Positions 51,023-60,399 of a stretch of DNA of 64,000 bases are shown here, piece after piece (positions within the stretch are counted from its first letter, which is position 1; each line of letters opens with the position of its first letter). The stretch is from Paradesertivirga mongoliensis (GTDB taxonomy: Bacteria; Bacteroidota; Bacteroidia; Sphingobacteriales; Sphingobacteriaceae). The stretch covers positions 814,181 to 878,180 of the forward strand of contig NZ_JAFMZO010000001.1 in the NCBI RefSeq assembly GCF_024436395.1, in the 5' to 3' direction. The notes under the pieces were generated by a model, which worked only from the letters and a program-made list of their open reading frames with translations, did no database searches and was not told the origin of the DNA. The translations under genes and the position numbers were made by a program.

Positions 51023-52018
51023 TTAGCTTGTGATGTAAGGATAGTCTTCCTGTACATACACATCTTTGTATAACTCAGCAGCTTCAGGATAAGGAGATTC
51101 CTCGGCAAACTTCACCGATTCTTCTACTATTGTCTTCACTTTAGCATCTATTTCGTCGAACCAGGCCTGATCTGCATAGTTATTCTCAACTATCGCTGCC
51201 TTAACAACTACAATCGGATCTTTTGCTTTATAGCTTTCAAGCTCCTCTTTGGTGCGGTATTTTGCCGGATCAGACATGGAGTGTCCTTTGTAGCGATATG
51301 TGCGCATTTCAAGGAACGTTGGTCCTTCTCCGTTACGTGCGCGTTGCACCGCTTCGTCCATAGCATTGTGTACAGCAACCGGATCCATTCCGTCAACAGG
51401 TGCACAAGGCATGTCGAAACCTAAACCAATTTTGTAGATATCTACCATATTAGTGGTACGGGCAACAGAAGTACCCATAGCATAACCGTTATTTTCGCAA
51501 ATAAAGATTACCGGTAACTTCCATAGCATCGCCATATTGAAGGTCTCGTTTAAGGCACCCTGGCGCACAGCACCATCGCCCATGTAGCATACATTTACAT
51601 TTTTGGTACCGAGGTACTGTTCTGCGAATGCGATACCTGCGCCTAGTGGAATCTGAGCACCTACGATACCATGTCCGCCAAAGAATTTCTTCTCTTTACT
51701 AAACATGTGCATAGAGCCGCCCTTTCCTTTAGAGCAACCGGTTACTTTTCCATATAGCTCAGCCATCACTTCATTGGCCGACATACCTCTCGCTAATGCA
51801 TGAGCATGATCGCGGTATGTAGTAATCATGGAGTCGTCTGGCGTTAAAACAGACATAGCGCCTGCAAGAACTGCTTCCTGACCAATATATAAGTGACAAA
51901 ATCCTCTGATTTTTTGTTGTCCGTAAAGCTGACCAGCTTTCTCTTCAAACTTACGAAACAGCAGCATGGATTCGTACCACTGCAAATAAGTATCTTTGGT
52001 AATTGGAACTGAACTCAT
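51023..52018 (-). CDS. pdhA: Pyruvate dehydrogenase E1 component, alpha subunit
   Basis: A 331-residue thiamine-diphosphate-dependent alpha subunit. It has the TPP-binding motif from GDGAVRQGALNETFNMA to ENNGYAMGT (about residues 148-186), the phospho-loop-like region TYRYKGHSMSDPAKYR and substrate-channel residues in IVGAQIPLGAGIAFA. It decarboxylates pyruvate with a separate beta subunit encoded elsewhere. It heads a two-gene operon with pdhC and has a consensus promoter. Confidence 0.96.
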   Translation of the reverse strand: MSSVPITKDTYLQWYESMLLFRKFEEKAGQLYGQQKIRGFCHLYIGQEAVLAGAMSVLTPDDSMITTYRDHAHALARGMSANEVMAELYGKVTGCSKGKGGSMHMFSKEKKFFGGHGIVGAQIPLGAGIAFAEQYLGTKNVNVCYMGDGAVRQGALNETFNMAMLWKLPVIFICENNGYAMGTSVARTTNMVDIYKIGLGFDMPCAPVDGMDPVAVHNAMDEAVQRARNGEGPTFLEMRTYRYKGHSMSDPAKYRTKEELESYKAKDPIVVVKAAIVENNYADQAWFDEIDAKVKTIVEESVKFAEESPYPEAAELYKDVYVQEDYPYITS

Positions 52019-52043
52019 TCGTGTTAATGTGCTTTTTGGCTGG

Positions 52044-52051
52044 CAAATCTA
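52044..52051 (-). promoter_or_regulatory. -7 box (TAGATTTG) of pdhA
   Basis: Perfect TAnnTTTG on the minus strand, 26 bases before the ATG at 52018. Confidence 0.55.
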
Positions 52052-52199
52052 ACCATAAATACTAAGAAAAAGAACATGATTTGCTTTTGTTTTTTAGCAA
52101 ATTGTCGTGAAAAACTTATCTTTTTTAGAAAGAGAAGCAGATTTTGTCTTTATTCTTCAGGTTTAATAAAAGAAAGGAGGATTTCTTAGTGTTTTTATA

Positions 52200-52514
52200 T
52201 CAGCCTTTAAGCAAGTCGCCCAGGCCGCCCAGTCCTCCAAGCATATCCTGACTCATGGCCTGCATTTCGGATTGATGCGCGTTTTCTGCCTGCTCAATCG
52301 CTTTGTTTATAGCAACAGCCAGCAACTCTTCAAGTTCTTCTTTGTCGGCAGACGATAAAAAGGTCTGATCAATCTCAATAGCAGTTACGAGTTTATTTCC
52401 GTTGGCTGTAACTTTTATTTTTCCGCCTTCCGCTTCACCTATAACCGTTACATTATCGAGGCGCTTTTTTACTTCGGCGGCTTTTTGCTGGACCTGTAAT
52501 AGTTTGTCGAACAT
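52200..52514 (-). CDS. YbaB/EbfC family nucleoid-associated protein
   Basis: A 104-residue DNA-binding protein: N-terminal helix (KLLQVQQKAAEVKKRLDNV), central strands (IGEAEGGKIKVTANGNKLVTAIEI) and C-terminal helix, ending in the methionine- and glycine-rich tail QAMSQDMLGGLGGLGDLLKG. The family coats DNA and influences gene expression. It is usually next to dnaX or recR, but here it stands alone between pdhA and a receiver gene. Confidence 0.95.
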   Translation of the reverse strand: MFDKLLQVQQKAAEVKKRLDNVTVIGEAEGGKIKVTANGNKLVTAIEIDQTFLSSADKEELEELLAVAINKAIEQAENAHQSEMQAMSQDMLGGLGGLGDLLKG

Positions 52515-52558
52515 ATGATACTTAGTTTAGGAAGAGAACATAACTTTTTTTGAAAAGT

Positions 52559-52939
52559 TTATATTGTTTTCCGAATGACATCGGGGGTTAGTGGCTTGGA
52601 GATGAACCCCTTTACTGAAGCATATGACTGTGAGCGGGAAATGTCTTTTTCGTCAACAGAAGAACTTACAATAAAAATTCGGATATCTTTAATAAGCGTA
52701 TGCCTGATTTTTTCAAATTTATCCAGAAAATCCCAGCCATCCATAACCGGCATATTGAGGTCGAGCAAGATTACGTCTGGCAGAGCTTCGATCATCTCGC
52801 AGTTATCCTGCAGAAATTTTAACCCCTTGCCAGCTTCGGTAAAGCTCACATATTCATCAAAAAGCTGGTGCTTAGAGATCATTATCTGAGCAATGCGCTG
52901 ATGTATGGGATCGTCGTCAATGATAAAAACTTTACTCAT
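52559..52939 (-). CDS. Single-domain response regulator
   Basis: A 126-residue stand-alone receiver with an acidic triad (FIIDDDP), phospho-acceptor Asp in LLDLNMPVMDGWDFL (about residue 60), Ser in VSSS and Lys in FISKPL. No output domain. No kinase gene is adjacent, so it is an orphan receiver. It is of the same general group as the receiver at 32499, and the four-gene signalling operon could supply a kinase, but nothing here links them. A 204-base gap upstream contains an 18-bp inverted repeat. Confidence 0.92.
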   Translation of the reverse strand: MSKVFIIDDDPIHQRIAQIMISKHQLFDEYVSFTEAGKGLKFLQDNCEMIEALPDVILLDLNMPVMDGWDFLDKFEKIRHTLIKDIRIFIVSSSVDEKDISRSQSYASVKGFISKPLTPDVIRKTI

Positions 52940-53096
52940 TTATCACAAAGTATAGGTCTGTGTTGATCAAAAAGCTATCCGTAGTTATTGCAGACAGTTT
53001 ATTAGATCAACAAAATACATTATTTGTTACAAATCAGTGTGTTAAATTTTAACTTAAAATAAAAGATTTGTCAATGCAGCACAAACATAGGAATAC

Positions 53097-53114
53097 TGTT
53101 GATAAAAATCAACA
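53097..53114. repeat. Inverted repeat TGTTGAT-N4-ATCAACA
   Basis: Perfect 7-bp arms in the gap between the serine hydrolase and the orphan receiver. It is not followed by a T-run. Possible operator for the receiver gene or an incidental hairpin. Confidence 0.4.
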
Positions 53115-53143
53115 CGTTGTGGATTTAAATACGCGACCTGCTC

Positions 53144-54349
53144 TTAGTCATCTGCAGTATCTCCACTACCCGAATAGGCCGACTTGTGAACCACAGGCAT
53201 ATCTACTATCCTGAATAATTCATGCAGTTGCTGCAGGCTTCCGTTAGTGAGATTGGTTAGAAGTACGATTGTCACATCGGTTGTTAAATCACGTAAATAA
53301 ATATGACGGAACCCATGCCACCATCCGGTATGGTAAACTACATGGTGTTTATCCCCGTTAAAGATTCGCCATCCATAACCGTAGTTAAAATGACCTTTAA
53401 CGGTTTCGTTGTGGCCGGTATAGGCTGAATCGAGGAGCGCTTTACTTACCAATTTTCCTTTTCGTAAGGCTCGATCGAATAAATAAAGGTCGCGAACAGT
53501 ACTGTATATTCCTTTATCGCCAACAGGTCCGTCTAAGAAGTTCTGCACCACCGAATACCTCCATGTTCCGCGGTCGTGGCCCACCACTTTTACCGGAATC
53601 TTTTCATATTCTGCCTTAGAATAGACGGCTGTGTTTTTCATCCCGGAAGGATCAAATATGTTTTCCTTCATAAATTGGGAGAACTTCATTCCGGAAACCT
53701 TCTCTACAATCGCAGCCAGTATCATGTAATTTGAGTTGTTGTAGTGAAATTTCCGGTTGGGAGTGGTGTATGGATTAGGCTTTCGTTCGGCAATGATCCG
53801 CATTACATCCTGATTCGTGATTCCGATTTTCTGGTTTCTTTTTTCCTTACGCCAGATTCCGTCTACAAAGTACACATAGTTCATTAAACCCGACCGGTGA
53901 GTAAGAAGCATTTTAATGGTGATGCCTTCGTAAGGGAAATCAGGATAGAAATCTTTTACAGTTTGTTCGAGTCTTATTTTACCCTGATCCACGAGCATCA
54001 GAACCGCAGTTGCGGTTAACGGTTTGGAGACCGATGCCAGTTCAAATTGATAATCGATCTGTAAGCTATCTCTCCGCAGATAATCTGCCCAACCAAAAGC
54101 ATTTTGATAAAGTATCTTCCCCTGTTTGGCTACCAGAACGTTTCCGTTAAAATTTCTGTTGCGGTGCAGGTTCTTCATAAAGGCATCAATCCTTTTATCT
54201 GCTTTTTCGGGATCATAAAGCATCGCCAGGCTGTCGGCCTTATTATCTTCGGCAGTTCTTACAGTTTTTTTAGTTTCTTTCGATGAGCATGAAGTAATAA
54301 AAAATAAAAATGCGAGCGCCTGTATAATAATGAAGAAATGCCTGATCAT
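53144..54349 (-). CDS. Serine hydrolase (class C beta-lactamase/PBP-like lipoprotein)
   Basis: A 401-residue lipoprotein: signal peptide with lipobox FITSC (Cys21), then a beta-lactamase-fold domain with SxxK as SVSK (Ser106-Lys109), YxN as YNN in the FHYNNSNYM segment, and HTG in VVYHTGWWHG. These are the three motifs of class C-type esterases, D-peptidases and related hydrolases. True beta-lactamase activity is not implied, and a peptidase or esterase role is at least as likely. The gene stands alone. Confidence 0.92.
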   Translation of the reverse strand: MIRHFFIIIQALAFLFFITSCSSKETKKTVRTAEDNKADSLAMLYDPEKADKRIDAFMKNLHRNRNFNGNVLVAKQGKILYQNAFGWADYLRRDSLQIDYQFELASVSKPLTATAVLMLVDQGKIRLEQTVKDFYPDFPYEGITIKMLLTHRSGLMNYVYFVDGIWRKEKRNQKIGITNQDVMRIIAERKPNPYTTPNRKFHYNNSNYMILAAIVEKVSGMKFSQFMKENIFDPSGMKNTAVYSKAEYEKIPVKVVGHDRGTWRYSVVQNFLDGPVGDKGIYSTVRDLYLFDRALRKGKLVSKALLDSAYTGHNETVKGHFNYGYGWRIFNGDKHHVVYHTGWWHGFRHIYLRDLTTDVTIVLLTNLTNGSLQQLHELFRIVDMPVVHKSAYSGSGDTADD

Positions 54350-54664
54350 ATATGCCTGGTTAAAATAACACCTTAAAAAAGGGTGGAAATTAAAAATTAT
54401 TACAAAAGCACAGCGAAAGAGTTTTAAACTTTTCTGTGATGAAATAGCAAGAGTGTAATATCCAGTGCTTTAGCCAAATGAAGGTTTGGCGAAGAATTTT
54501 CTGAGGCGTTAAAATAAGTCTGACAGTTTATTCGCACCAAACCATCACGAACCTAACAGCCGACGCGCCGTTTGGAATAAGCTCACGATAGCTTCCCTGC
54601 CATTAAAAAACCAATATATTTCAAATGAAAAATCTAAATTTGCGCCATCAAAAAAAATAAAGTC
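54350..54664. other. Intergenic region between serine hydrolase and fumC
   Basis: A 315-base divergent gap. It holds the fumC -7 box and one weak CCAAA-N6-TTTGG repeat near 54474. I see no ORF with a signal peptide, no RNA gene and no terminator. Confidence 0.6.
54635..54642 (+). promoter_or_regulatory. -7 box (TAAATTTG) of fumC
   Basis: Perfect TAnnTTTG, 22 bases before the fumC ATG. Confidence 0.5.
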
Positions 54665-56062
54665 ATGACTTTCAGAATAGAGCACGATACGATGGGAGAC
54701 GTTCAGGTCCCGGCAGATAAATATTGGGGGGCACAGACAGAACGCTCAAGAAATAATTTTAAAATTGGTCCTGAGGCGTCAATGCCAAAGGAAATTATTG
54801 AAGCCTTTGCTTATCTTAAAAAGGCGGCCGCATATACTAATACGGATTGCAACGTGCTTGCAGCAGAAAAGCGTGATTTAATTGCGCAGGTTTGTGATGA
54901 GATTCTGGAAGGGAAACTTGAGTCTGAATTTCCTTTAGTTATCTGGCAAACAGGGTCGGGAACCCAATCTAATATGAACGTTAATGAGGTAGTAGCCAAT
55001 CGCGCTCATGTATTGCAGGGGAATAAACTAGGGGAAGGCAAGACCTTTATCCACCCTAATGATGATGTAAACAAATCTCAGTCTTCAAACGATACCTACC
55101 CAACCGCTATGCATATAGCTGCTTACAAAATGGTAATGGAAGTAACCATTCCGGGTGTCGAAAAACTCAGAGATACTTTAAAGGCGAAGTCGGAGCAGTT
55201 TAAAAGCGTGGTTAAAATTGGCCGTACGCATTTGATGGATGCCACTCCTCTAACCCTTGGACAGGAATTTTCGGGCTACGTGTCCCAACTGGATCATGGC
55301 TTAAAAGCGCTGCGTAATACCCTGGATCATTTGTCTGAACTAGCTCTGGGCGGCACTGCAGTAGGAACCGGAATCAACACTCCAAAGGGATATGATATTA
55401 AGGTAGCAGAATATATTACCAAATTCACAGGGTTACCGTTCAGAACAGCGGATAACAAATTTGAAGCTCTTGCCGCACACGATGCTCTTGTTGAGTCGCA
55501 TGGTGCCTTAAAGCAAATCGCGGTTTCTTTAATGAAAATAGGTAATGACATTCGTTTACTGGCTTCGGGTCCGCGGTCTGGCATTGGCGAGATCTATATT
55601 CCTGAGAACGAGCCGGGATCATCCATTATGCCCGGCAAGGTTAACCCTACTCAGAACGAAGCCATCACCATGGTTGCGGCCCAGGTAATGGGTAATGATG
55701 TGGCCATCACTATTGGCGCATCGAACGGGCATTTCGAATTAAACGTTTTTAAGCCGGTTATTGCAGCCAACTTTTTGCAGTCGGCACGCCTGATCGGTGA
55801 TGCATGTGTGTCTTTCAACGACCATTGCGCTATAGGTATCGAGCCTAATTATGCTGGTATCAAAAAACATGTAGATAATTCACTGATGCTGGTTACAGCC
55901 CTGAACCCTCATATTGGATATGAGAATGCTGCCAAAATAGCTAAGAAAGCGCATAAGGAAGGAACTTCATTACGTGAAGCCGCATTAGAACTTGGCTTGC
56001 TTACTAACGAACAGTTCGATCTTTGGGTGAGACCCGAAGATATGATTGGTGGATTAAAATAA
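54665..56062 (+). CDS. fumC: Fumarate hydratase class II
   Basis: FumC converts fumarate and malate in the TCA cycle without an iron-sulfur cluster. The 465-residue protein has the N-terminal [25 protein letters not shown], the [11 protein letters not shown] active-site segment, [20 protein letters not shown] and the fumarase/aspartase signature [14 protein letters not shown] small lipoprotein gene follows after 42 bases, separated by an imperfect C/G-rich hairpin. Confidence 0.97.
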   Translation: MTFRIEHDTMGDVQVPADKYWGAQTERSRNNFKIGPEASMPKEIIEAFAYLKKAAAYTNTDCNVLAAEKRDLIAQVCDEILEGKLESEFPLVIWQTGSGTQSNMNVNEVVANRAHVLQGNKLGEGKTFIHPNDDVNKSQSSNDTYPTAMHIAAYKMVMEVTIPGVEKLRDTLKAKSEQFKSVVKIGRTHLMDATPLTLGQEFSGYVSQLDHGLKALRNTLDHLSELALGGTAVGTGINTPKGYDIKVAEYITKFTGLPFRTADNKFEALAAHDALVESHGALKQIAVSLMKIGNDIRLLASGPRSGIGEIYIPENEPGSSIMPGKVNPTQNEAITMVAAQVMGNDVAITIGASNGHFELNVFKPVIAANFLQSARLIGDACVSFNDHCAIGIEPNYAGIKKHVDNSLMLVTALNPHIGYENAAKIAKKAHKEGTSLREAALELGLLTNEQFDLWVRPEDMIGGLK

Positions 56063-56104
56063 TGCCCTCTTTCTCCCTCTCACCTGAGGGGGAGACTTAA
56101 TATT

Positions 56105-56599
56105 ATGCAGATAAAGTGTCTCTTGTTTCTTATTGTTTGTTCCGCGCTTGCCTCATGTAAGTTTAATCCGAATTACCAGGGGCGGGGTGCAGACTATCTG
56201 CAGGGAATTTGGGAAGAAGAATCTGTTCCTTACCAGGATAGCCTTATTCAGTATACAAGACATAGTTTCAGGTTTAGCTGCGATTCTGTGTACATCCAGA
56301 TGGAGACTAAGGCTAAAGCGAATTATAATCCCGACAGCTGTTTTAACAAAGGCACCTGGAAAGAATATGCCAAAGGTAACTATGTGTTTAAAAACGATAC
56401 TCTGTACATCCTTAGCACCTTTACCAAAGCTGATTATAAACAAAAGTTATCGGGATGTTACCGTATAGGTCAGTATTTGCCCACCTTTGTAGTTAAGGAA
56501 AGAGACGAAAACAAGCTCGAATTACAAGGCTTACAACAGCATATTCCTTTAACCTTGAAGCTAAAGGAGCGAACTACCTGTATTCCTAAACCTCTTTAG
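56105..56599 (+). CDS. Putative lipoprotein of unknown function
   Basis: A 164-residue protein with a lipoprotein signal (MQIKCLLFLIVCSALASC, Cys18). The compact mature domain has regular strands (GIWEEESVPYQDSLIQYTRHSFRFSCDSVYIQM, NYVFKNDTLYILSTF). Several cysteines in the mature part could form disulfides. It resembles small lipocalin-like/META-type lipoproteins in layout, but I do not recognise a family. Its stop is 2 bases before the S1/P1 nuclease start, so it is probably co-transcribed with the nuclease and perhaps fumC. Confidence 0.8.
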   Translation: MQIKCLLFLIVCSALASCKFNPNYQGRGADYLQGIWEEESVPYQDSLIQYTRHSFRFSCDSVYIQMETKAKANYNPDSCFNKGTWKEYAKGNYVFKNDTLYILSTFTKADYKQKLSGCYRIGQYLPTFVVKERDENKLELQGLQQHIPLTLKLKERTTCIPKPL

Positions 56600-56601
56600 G
56601 T

Positions 56602-57396
56602 ATGAAAAATACATATAAACTAATTACTGCATTTTTTCTGTTCTCAGTACTTGGTCAGCAAGCCATGGCCTGGGGTGTTCTGGGGCATCGCATTGTGGGC
56701 GAAATTGCAGACAGCCATTTAAAATCGAAAACCCGGAAAGAGATTAAAAAAATCCTGGGAAACGAATCGGTGGCCATGTCAAGCAACTGGATGGATTTTA
56801 TTAAGTCGGATAATTCGTTTAGATATCTGGGCAACTGGCATTATGTAAACTTTCAACACGGGTTAAATTATACCCAGGTGGATGAATACCTGAAGAGGGA
56901 TACCAGCACGAACATATACACCAAAATAAAATTTGTTAGCGGGGAACTGAGAAAAAAACAGCTTCCGCTTGAGATGAAACGGATGTATTTGCGCATATTA
57001 ATTCATTTGGTGGGCGATGTGCATCAGCCGATGCATTGCGGCAGGGCCGAAGATCAGGGCGGAAATGAAATTAAGGTAACCTGGTTCAACAAGCCGGTAA
57101 ATTTGCATAGCCTTTGGGATTCTGAATTAATAGAGTTTCAGCAGTTAAGCTACACGGAATTTGCCAGGGCGATAAATTACCCAAGTGTTTCGGAACGGAA
57201 GACCTGGCAGCAGGATGATCTGACTACATGGGTCTTTGAATCGTACAAGTTGAGCGACGAGCTTTATAAGGAAGCAGAAATGAATACAAAATATAGTTAC
57301 CGGTATAACTTTGACCATATAAAAACCCTTGAACAGCAGTTGCTGAAAGGAGGGGTCAGACTTGCCGGATTGTTAAATCAAATCTTTAGTACTTAA
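56602..57396 (+). CDS. S1/P1 family nuclease
   Basis: A 264-residue exported zinc nuclease for single-stranded nucleic acids. The signal peptide ends at QAMA, giving a mature protein starting with the zinc-coordinating Trp (WGVLGHRIVGEIA), as in the S1/P1 family. Other ligands are visible in SNWMDFIK, NWHYVNF, HLVGDVHQPMHCG (HxxxD) and NLHSLWDSELI. It is probably a periplasmic or secreted scavenging enzyme. It starts 2 bases after the lipoprotein stop and is followed after 5 bases by the LMW phosphatase gene. Confidence 0.95.
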   Translation: MKNTYKLITAFFLFSVLGQQAMAWGVLGHRIVGEIADSHLKSKTRKEIKKILGNESVAMSSNWMDFIKSDNSFRYLGNWHYVNFQHGLNYTQVDEYLKRDTSTNIYTKIKFVSGELRKKQLPLEMKRMYLRILIHLVGDVHQPMHCGRAEDQGGNEIKVTWFNKPVNLHSLWDSELIEFQQLSYTEFARAINYPSVSERKTWQQDDLTTWVFESYKLSDELYKEAEMNTKYSYRYNFDHIKTLEQQLLKGGVRLAGLLNQIFST

Positions 57397-57401
57397 TAGA
57401 T

Positions 57402-57851
57402 ATGAAGATTTTAATGGTTTGCCTGGGCAATATTTGCCGGTCGCCTCTTGCACATGGAATTATGGAGAACCTGGTGAAAGAGAAAGGGTTGCATTGGGAG
57501 ATAGATTCTGCAGGTACTGGCGATTGGCATATTGGTTCGCCGCCGGACAAACGCTCGATTGCCGTTGCTAATGCGTATGGTATTGACATCTCTGGTCAGT
57601 GCTGCAGACAGTTTCAAGTAGCAGATTTCGATAAGTTCGACCGGATATTTGTGATGGATCGAATGAACCTGAGGGATGTTCTCGCTCATGCGAGAAGAGA
57701 ATCTGATAGAGAAAAGGTGAGATTGTTACTCGATACAGAAATGGTTCCAGACCCATATTATGAAGACGATCAATTTGATGCAGTTTTTAAAATGATTGAA
57801 AAGGGCTGCAGAAATATTATTGAAGAAGAATTGAGCCGCCGGGTGCGGTAG
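57402..57851 (+). CDS. Low molecular weight protein-tyrosine phosphatase
   Basis: A 149-residue phosphatase with the P-loop CLGNICRS at the N-terminus (Cys7 to Arg13, CX5R) and the general-acid Asp in VPDPYYED (about residue 111), both in normal positions. Bacterial members regulate tyrosine kinases of capsule assembly or other targets; no kinase gene is adjacent. It starts 5 bases after the nuclease stop, the last gene of a run from fumC. Confidence 0.95.
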   Translation: MKILMVCLGNICRSPLAHGIMENLVKEKGLHWEIDSAGTGDWHIGSPPDKRSIAVANAYGIDISGQCCRQFQVADFDKFDRIFVMDRMNLRDVLAHARRESDREKVRLLLDTEMVPDPYYEDDQFDAVFKMIEKGCRNIIEEELSRRVR

Positions 57852-57884
57852 CTCGTGTCTGAAGTCAGTTCTGAAATGGTCAAG

Positions 57885-57930
57885 CTAAAAGCCAGACTGC
57901 GGTTATTTCTCGTGCAGTCTGGCTTTTGTA
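57885..57930. terminator. Bidirectional terminator
   Basis: Fourteen-bp perfect arms AAAAGCCAGACTGC (57887-57900) / GCAGTCTGGCTTTT (57914-57927) with a 13-base loop. It lies between the convergent phosphatase and lyase genes. Confidence 0.88.
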
Positions 57931-57941
57931 TTTCTGTTTGG

Positions 57942-59822
57942 CTATTTTTTAGAGGCTTTCGTCGGTTTCGTTAACACAATATCGGGTCTTGGCGCTTTTT
58001 TCATGTCCTCACCCAGATAAAAACTTAGATGCGGAGGCTGATTATAAGCCACATTTTGCCAGGCTATACTTAGCCTGTATTGGGGGTCGTGCATCAGTGT
58101 ATACAGGCGATGGCTTGTTGGAATAGTAGTGGTGTAGAGACGTAATTCGTTAGGGCTGTTGGCGAAAATGATTTCTTCCCTCCAATCACCCAGGAGATCT
58201 GCCATCAGGTTTGGATTTCTGAAACGGGCTCCTGCTCCCTCCTGGGCATTAAAAATGGTGCCTGTTCTGTATTTTTCGACTTTGCTGCCACTCAAAATTT
58301 CACGGGTCAGATCGCCATCCCACCATATCACAAAGCCGCTTGAGCTTGGCGAAGGACCAATTTTCTCACCTTTCATATTGTGCAGCCCGTCAGAACCTGA
58401 CCACCACATTTCGGCGCCTGGATTATCTGCGTCAATGTTTTCTGCTACGCCTCTTCCCACATCCGTATCAATTGCACCTTTAAAATAAACTTCGCCGGTA
58501 CGGGCGTTATAAACCGCCACGCCGGGGCCGGCATCTTTAACATATCCGGAGTCGCCTTTTGAATGATCTTCAATTTCATGAGGGCCAAAAACTTCGAGGC
58601 CAGGCTTTGTAGGGTCGAGATCGCTTACATGCAAAGCATCTCCGTGCCGAAAGCCGGTAGAAAACAAACCCTTGCCGTTATCGTCTACCACCATCGCGCC
58701 GTACACAATTTCGTCTTTACCATCATCATCCACATCGGCAACCGTCAGGTTGTGATTTCCCTGACCTGAAAAAGGGTTCTTGCCATCCTTAGTATCGAAT
58801 ACCCAACGTGAAGTAAGCTTTCCGTTTCTGTAATCCCAGGCCGCCAGCACGGTTCTGCCATAATATCCACGGCACATTACCACACTTGGAAGTTTGCCAT
58901 CCAGGTAGGCTGCACAGGCCAGAAAGCGGTCTACCCTGTTCCCACTGTTGTCGGTGCCACCATTTCCGCCCGGGCCGCCCCAGCCATCAGTAGGATATCG
59001 TGAAGGGATATAAGCCGTAGTGGCCATCGCTGCGCCTGTTTCACCGTTGAATATGGTAAAGAATTCTGGTCCGTCAAGCACCTTGCCCAGCGTTCGAGCT
59101 TCTTTACTTCTGTAATCTTTAGTAGAATCGCCAATCACTTTTCCTTTACCGTCAATTGTTCCGTCTGCGGTTTTCATGGCTACTTCGGCTTTGCCGTCGC
59201 CATCCATGTCAATGGCAATAAACTGGGTGTAATGTTCGCCTTCGCGGATATTCCTGCCAAGATTAATGGTCCAAAGTAAAGTTCCGTCTAGTTTATATGC
59301 CTGTAAAACAGGTTTGTCTGTCAGGCCGTTAAAAGAGTTATCAAGTCCTTTCCCCACCTGGTGAAGCACCAGTTCATATTGGCCGTCGCCATCAAGGTCG
59401 GCAGCAGAGGCGTCGTGAGGCCTGTAGCCTGCTGGCGTTTGAAGTGGAATGGAGAGAAATTGTTGTACCGGCGCATTGGCAGGTAAAATGAATGGCTTAC
59501 TGTCACCGGTTTCCTTCCCGTTTACAATTGCCTTTATTGTATACGTAGTGATCTGGCTTAAATCAGCTTTGGTGTCTATGAAGTTAGTGCCCGCCGTCAT
59601 CGGTTGCGAGTTTAGCTTCACAGCCTTGCCACTGCCTGTTGTCCGATAGATATTAAAGGGCAGATTCGTTGGTTCTGTACCCAACAAACGCCAGCTGATA
59701 AACACAGAATCGGGCTTATGCCTGACGGCTATAACACCACGGTCGAGACCTTCCATAACACGTTGGCCAAAAAGGGAGGTACTGAGGAAAATAAAGAGCA
59801 GGTACAGCACTTGCTTTCTCAT
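57942..59822 (-). CDS. Rhamnogalacturonan lyase (PL11 family)
   Basis: A 626-residue exported enzyme that cleaves the rhamnogalacturonan I backbone of pectin by beta-elimination. The signal peptide MRKQVLYLLFIFLSTSLFGQ is followed by the PL11 start (RGVIAVRHKPDSVFISWRLL) and an eight-bladed propeller. Repeated calcium-binding DxDGDG-like loops are present (ADLDGDGQYEL, IDMDGDGKAEV, ADVDDDGKDEI), and the conserved PHDASAADLDGD and FRNPNLMADLLGDWREE segments are seen. No SusC/SusD pair, glycoside hydrolase or regulator lies alongside, so it is a solitary lyase. Confidence 0.93.
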   Translation of the reverse strand: MRKQVLYLLFIFLSTSLFGQRVMEGLDRGVIAVRHKPDSVFISWRLLGTEPTNLPFNIYRTTGSGKAVKLNSQPMTAGTNFIDTKADLSQITTYTIKAIVNGKETGDSKPFILPANAPVQQFLSIPLQTPAGYRPHDASAADLDGDGQYELVLHQVGKGLDNSFNGLTDKPVLQAYKLDGTLLWTINLGRNIREGEHYTQFIAIDMDGDGKAEVAMKTADGTIDGKGKVIGDSTKDYRSKEARTLGKVLDGPEFFTIFNGETGAAMATTAYIPSRYPTDGWGGPGGNGGTDNSGNRVDRFLACAAYLDGKLPSVVMCRGYYGRTVLAAWDYRNGKLTSRWVFDTKDGKNPFSGQGNHNLTVADVDDDGKDEIVYGAMVVDDNGKGLFSTGFRHGDALHVSDLDPTKPGLEVFGPHEIEDHSKGDSGYVKDAGPGVAVYNARTGEVYFKGAIDTDVGRGVAENIDADNPGAEMWWSGSDGLHNMKGEKIGPSPSSSGFVIWWDGDLTREILSGSKVEKYRTGTIFNAQEGAGARFRNPNLMADLLGDWREEIIFANSPNELRLYTTTIPTSHRLYTLMHDPQYRLSIAWQNVAYNQPPHLSFYLGEDMKKAPRPDIVLTKPTKASKK

Positions 59823-60025
59823 GATTTTTAAGTTTAGGTGACAGTCAAAAATTGGTCGTATCGCGGGTTTGGTTTAACCCGAGGAGCTTTATAGCGGCCT
59901 GAAGTAAAGTTGGTGTTTAGAAATCAGAGTTGCAATCGCGTTATGGTAAAATATCGATTACAAGGAGAGCTATCAATGCTTGTAAGGTTAGCGGAAAAGA
60001 TGCTCTTTGATCAGCCCTAAGATGA

Positions 60026-60343
60026 TCACCTGGGTTTGATTACATCCATATAGGCGATATTCAGCGCGTCCCGAACTAATTCTTCAGGTAGGTTCTTCAA
60101 TTCGAAAGTAGTCCAGCCCTGAAGTCCCCACTTGTTGGGAACGGCATAAACGGCGCTTTTCCCAATCGCGCAGAATACAGACTGTTCTACAACAGGTAAT
60201 TTGATATTGGCCGATTCGACTGACTCCTGAAGCGTAGCAAAAATCCTTTTCCCATCAACTTTAAAAGCAATTCTGTCGAAATGTGGATGGGTAATCGTTC
60301 CTGGGAAGGAGAGAGCCAGGTTTTTAAAATCGTTTAAATTCAT
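60026..60343 (-). CDS. MmcQ/YjbR family protein
   Basis: A 105-residue protein of the YjbR fold (double-wing-like DNA-binding proteins): FPGTITHPHFDRIAFKVDGKRIFATL, YAVPNKWGLQGWTTFEL and the C-terminal LVRDALNIAYMDVI. Often annotated as DNA-binding, but function is not established. The gene is monocistronic, with a 203-base gap to the lyase start that shows no clear element. Confidence 0.9.
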   Translation of the reverse strand: MNLNDFKNLALSFPGTITHPHFDRIAFKVDGKRIFATLQESVESANIKLPVVEQSVFCAIGKSAVYAVPNKWGLQGWTTFELKNLPEELVRDALNIAYMDVIKPR

Positions 60344-60399
60344 AATATCTGGTTAAGCAAGAAAGGATGAGTTGAAACTCCGGCTAATCCGCTGTGAAA

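Noticed and set aside
53144..54349. Calling the serine hydrolase a resistance beta-lactamase
   Set aside because: The SxxK, YxN and HTG motifs are shared by many peptidases and esterases; it is a lipoprotein with no resistance context.
56070..56096. C-rich/G-rich hairpin between fumC and the lipoprotein gene
   Set aside because: It is imperfect, has no T-run and is followed by closely spaced genes; not enough to call a terminator or mobile element.
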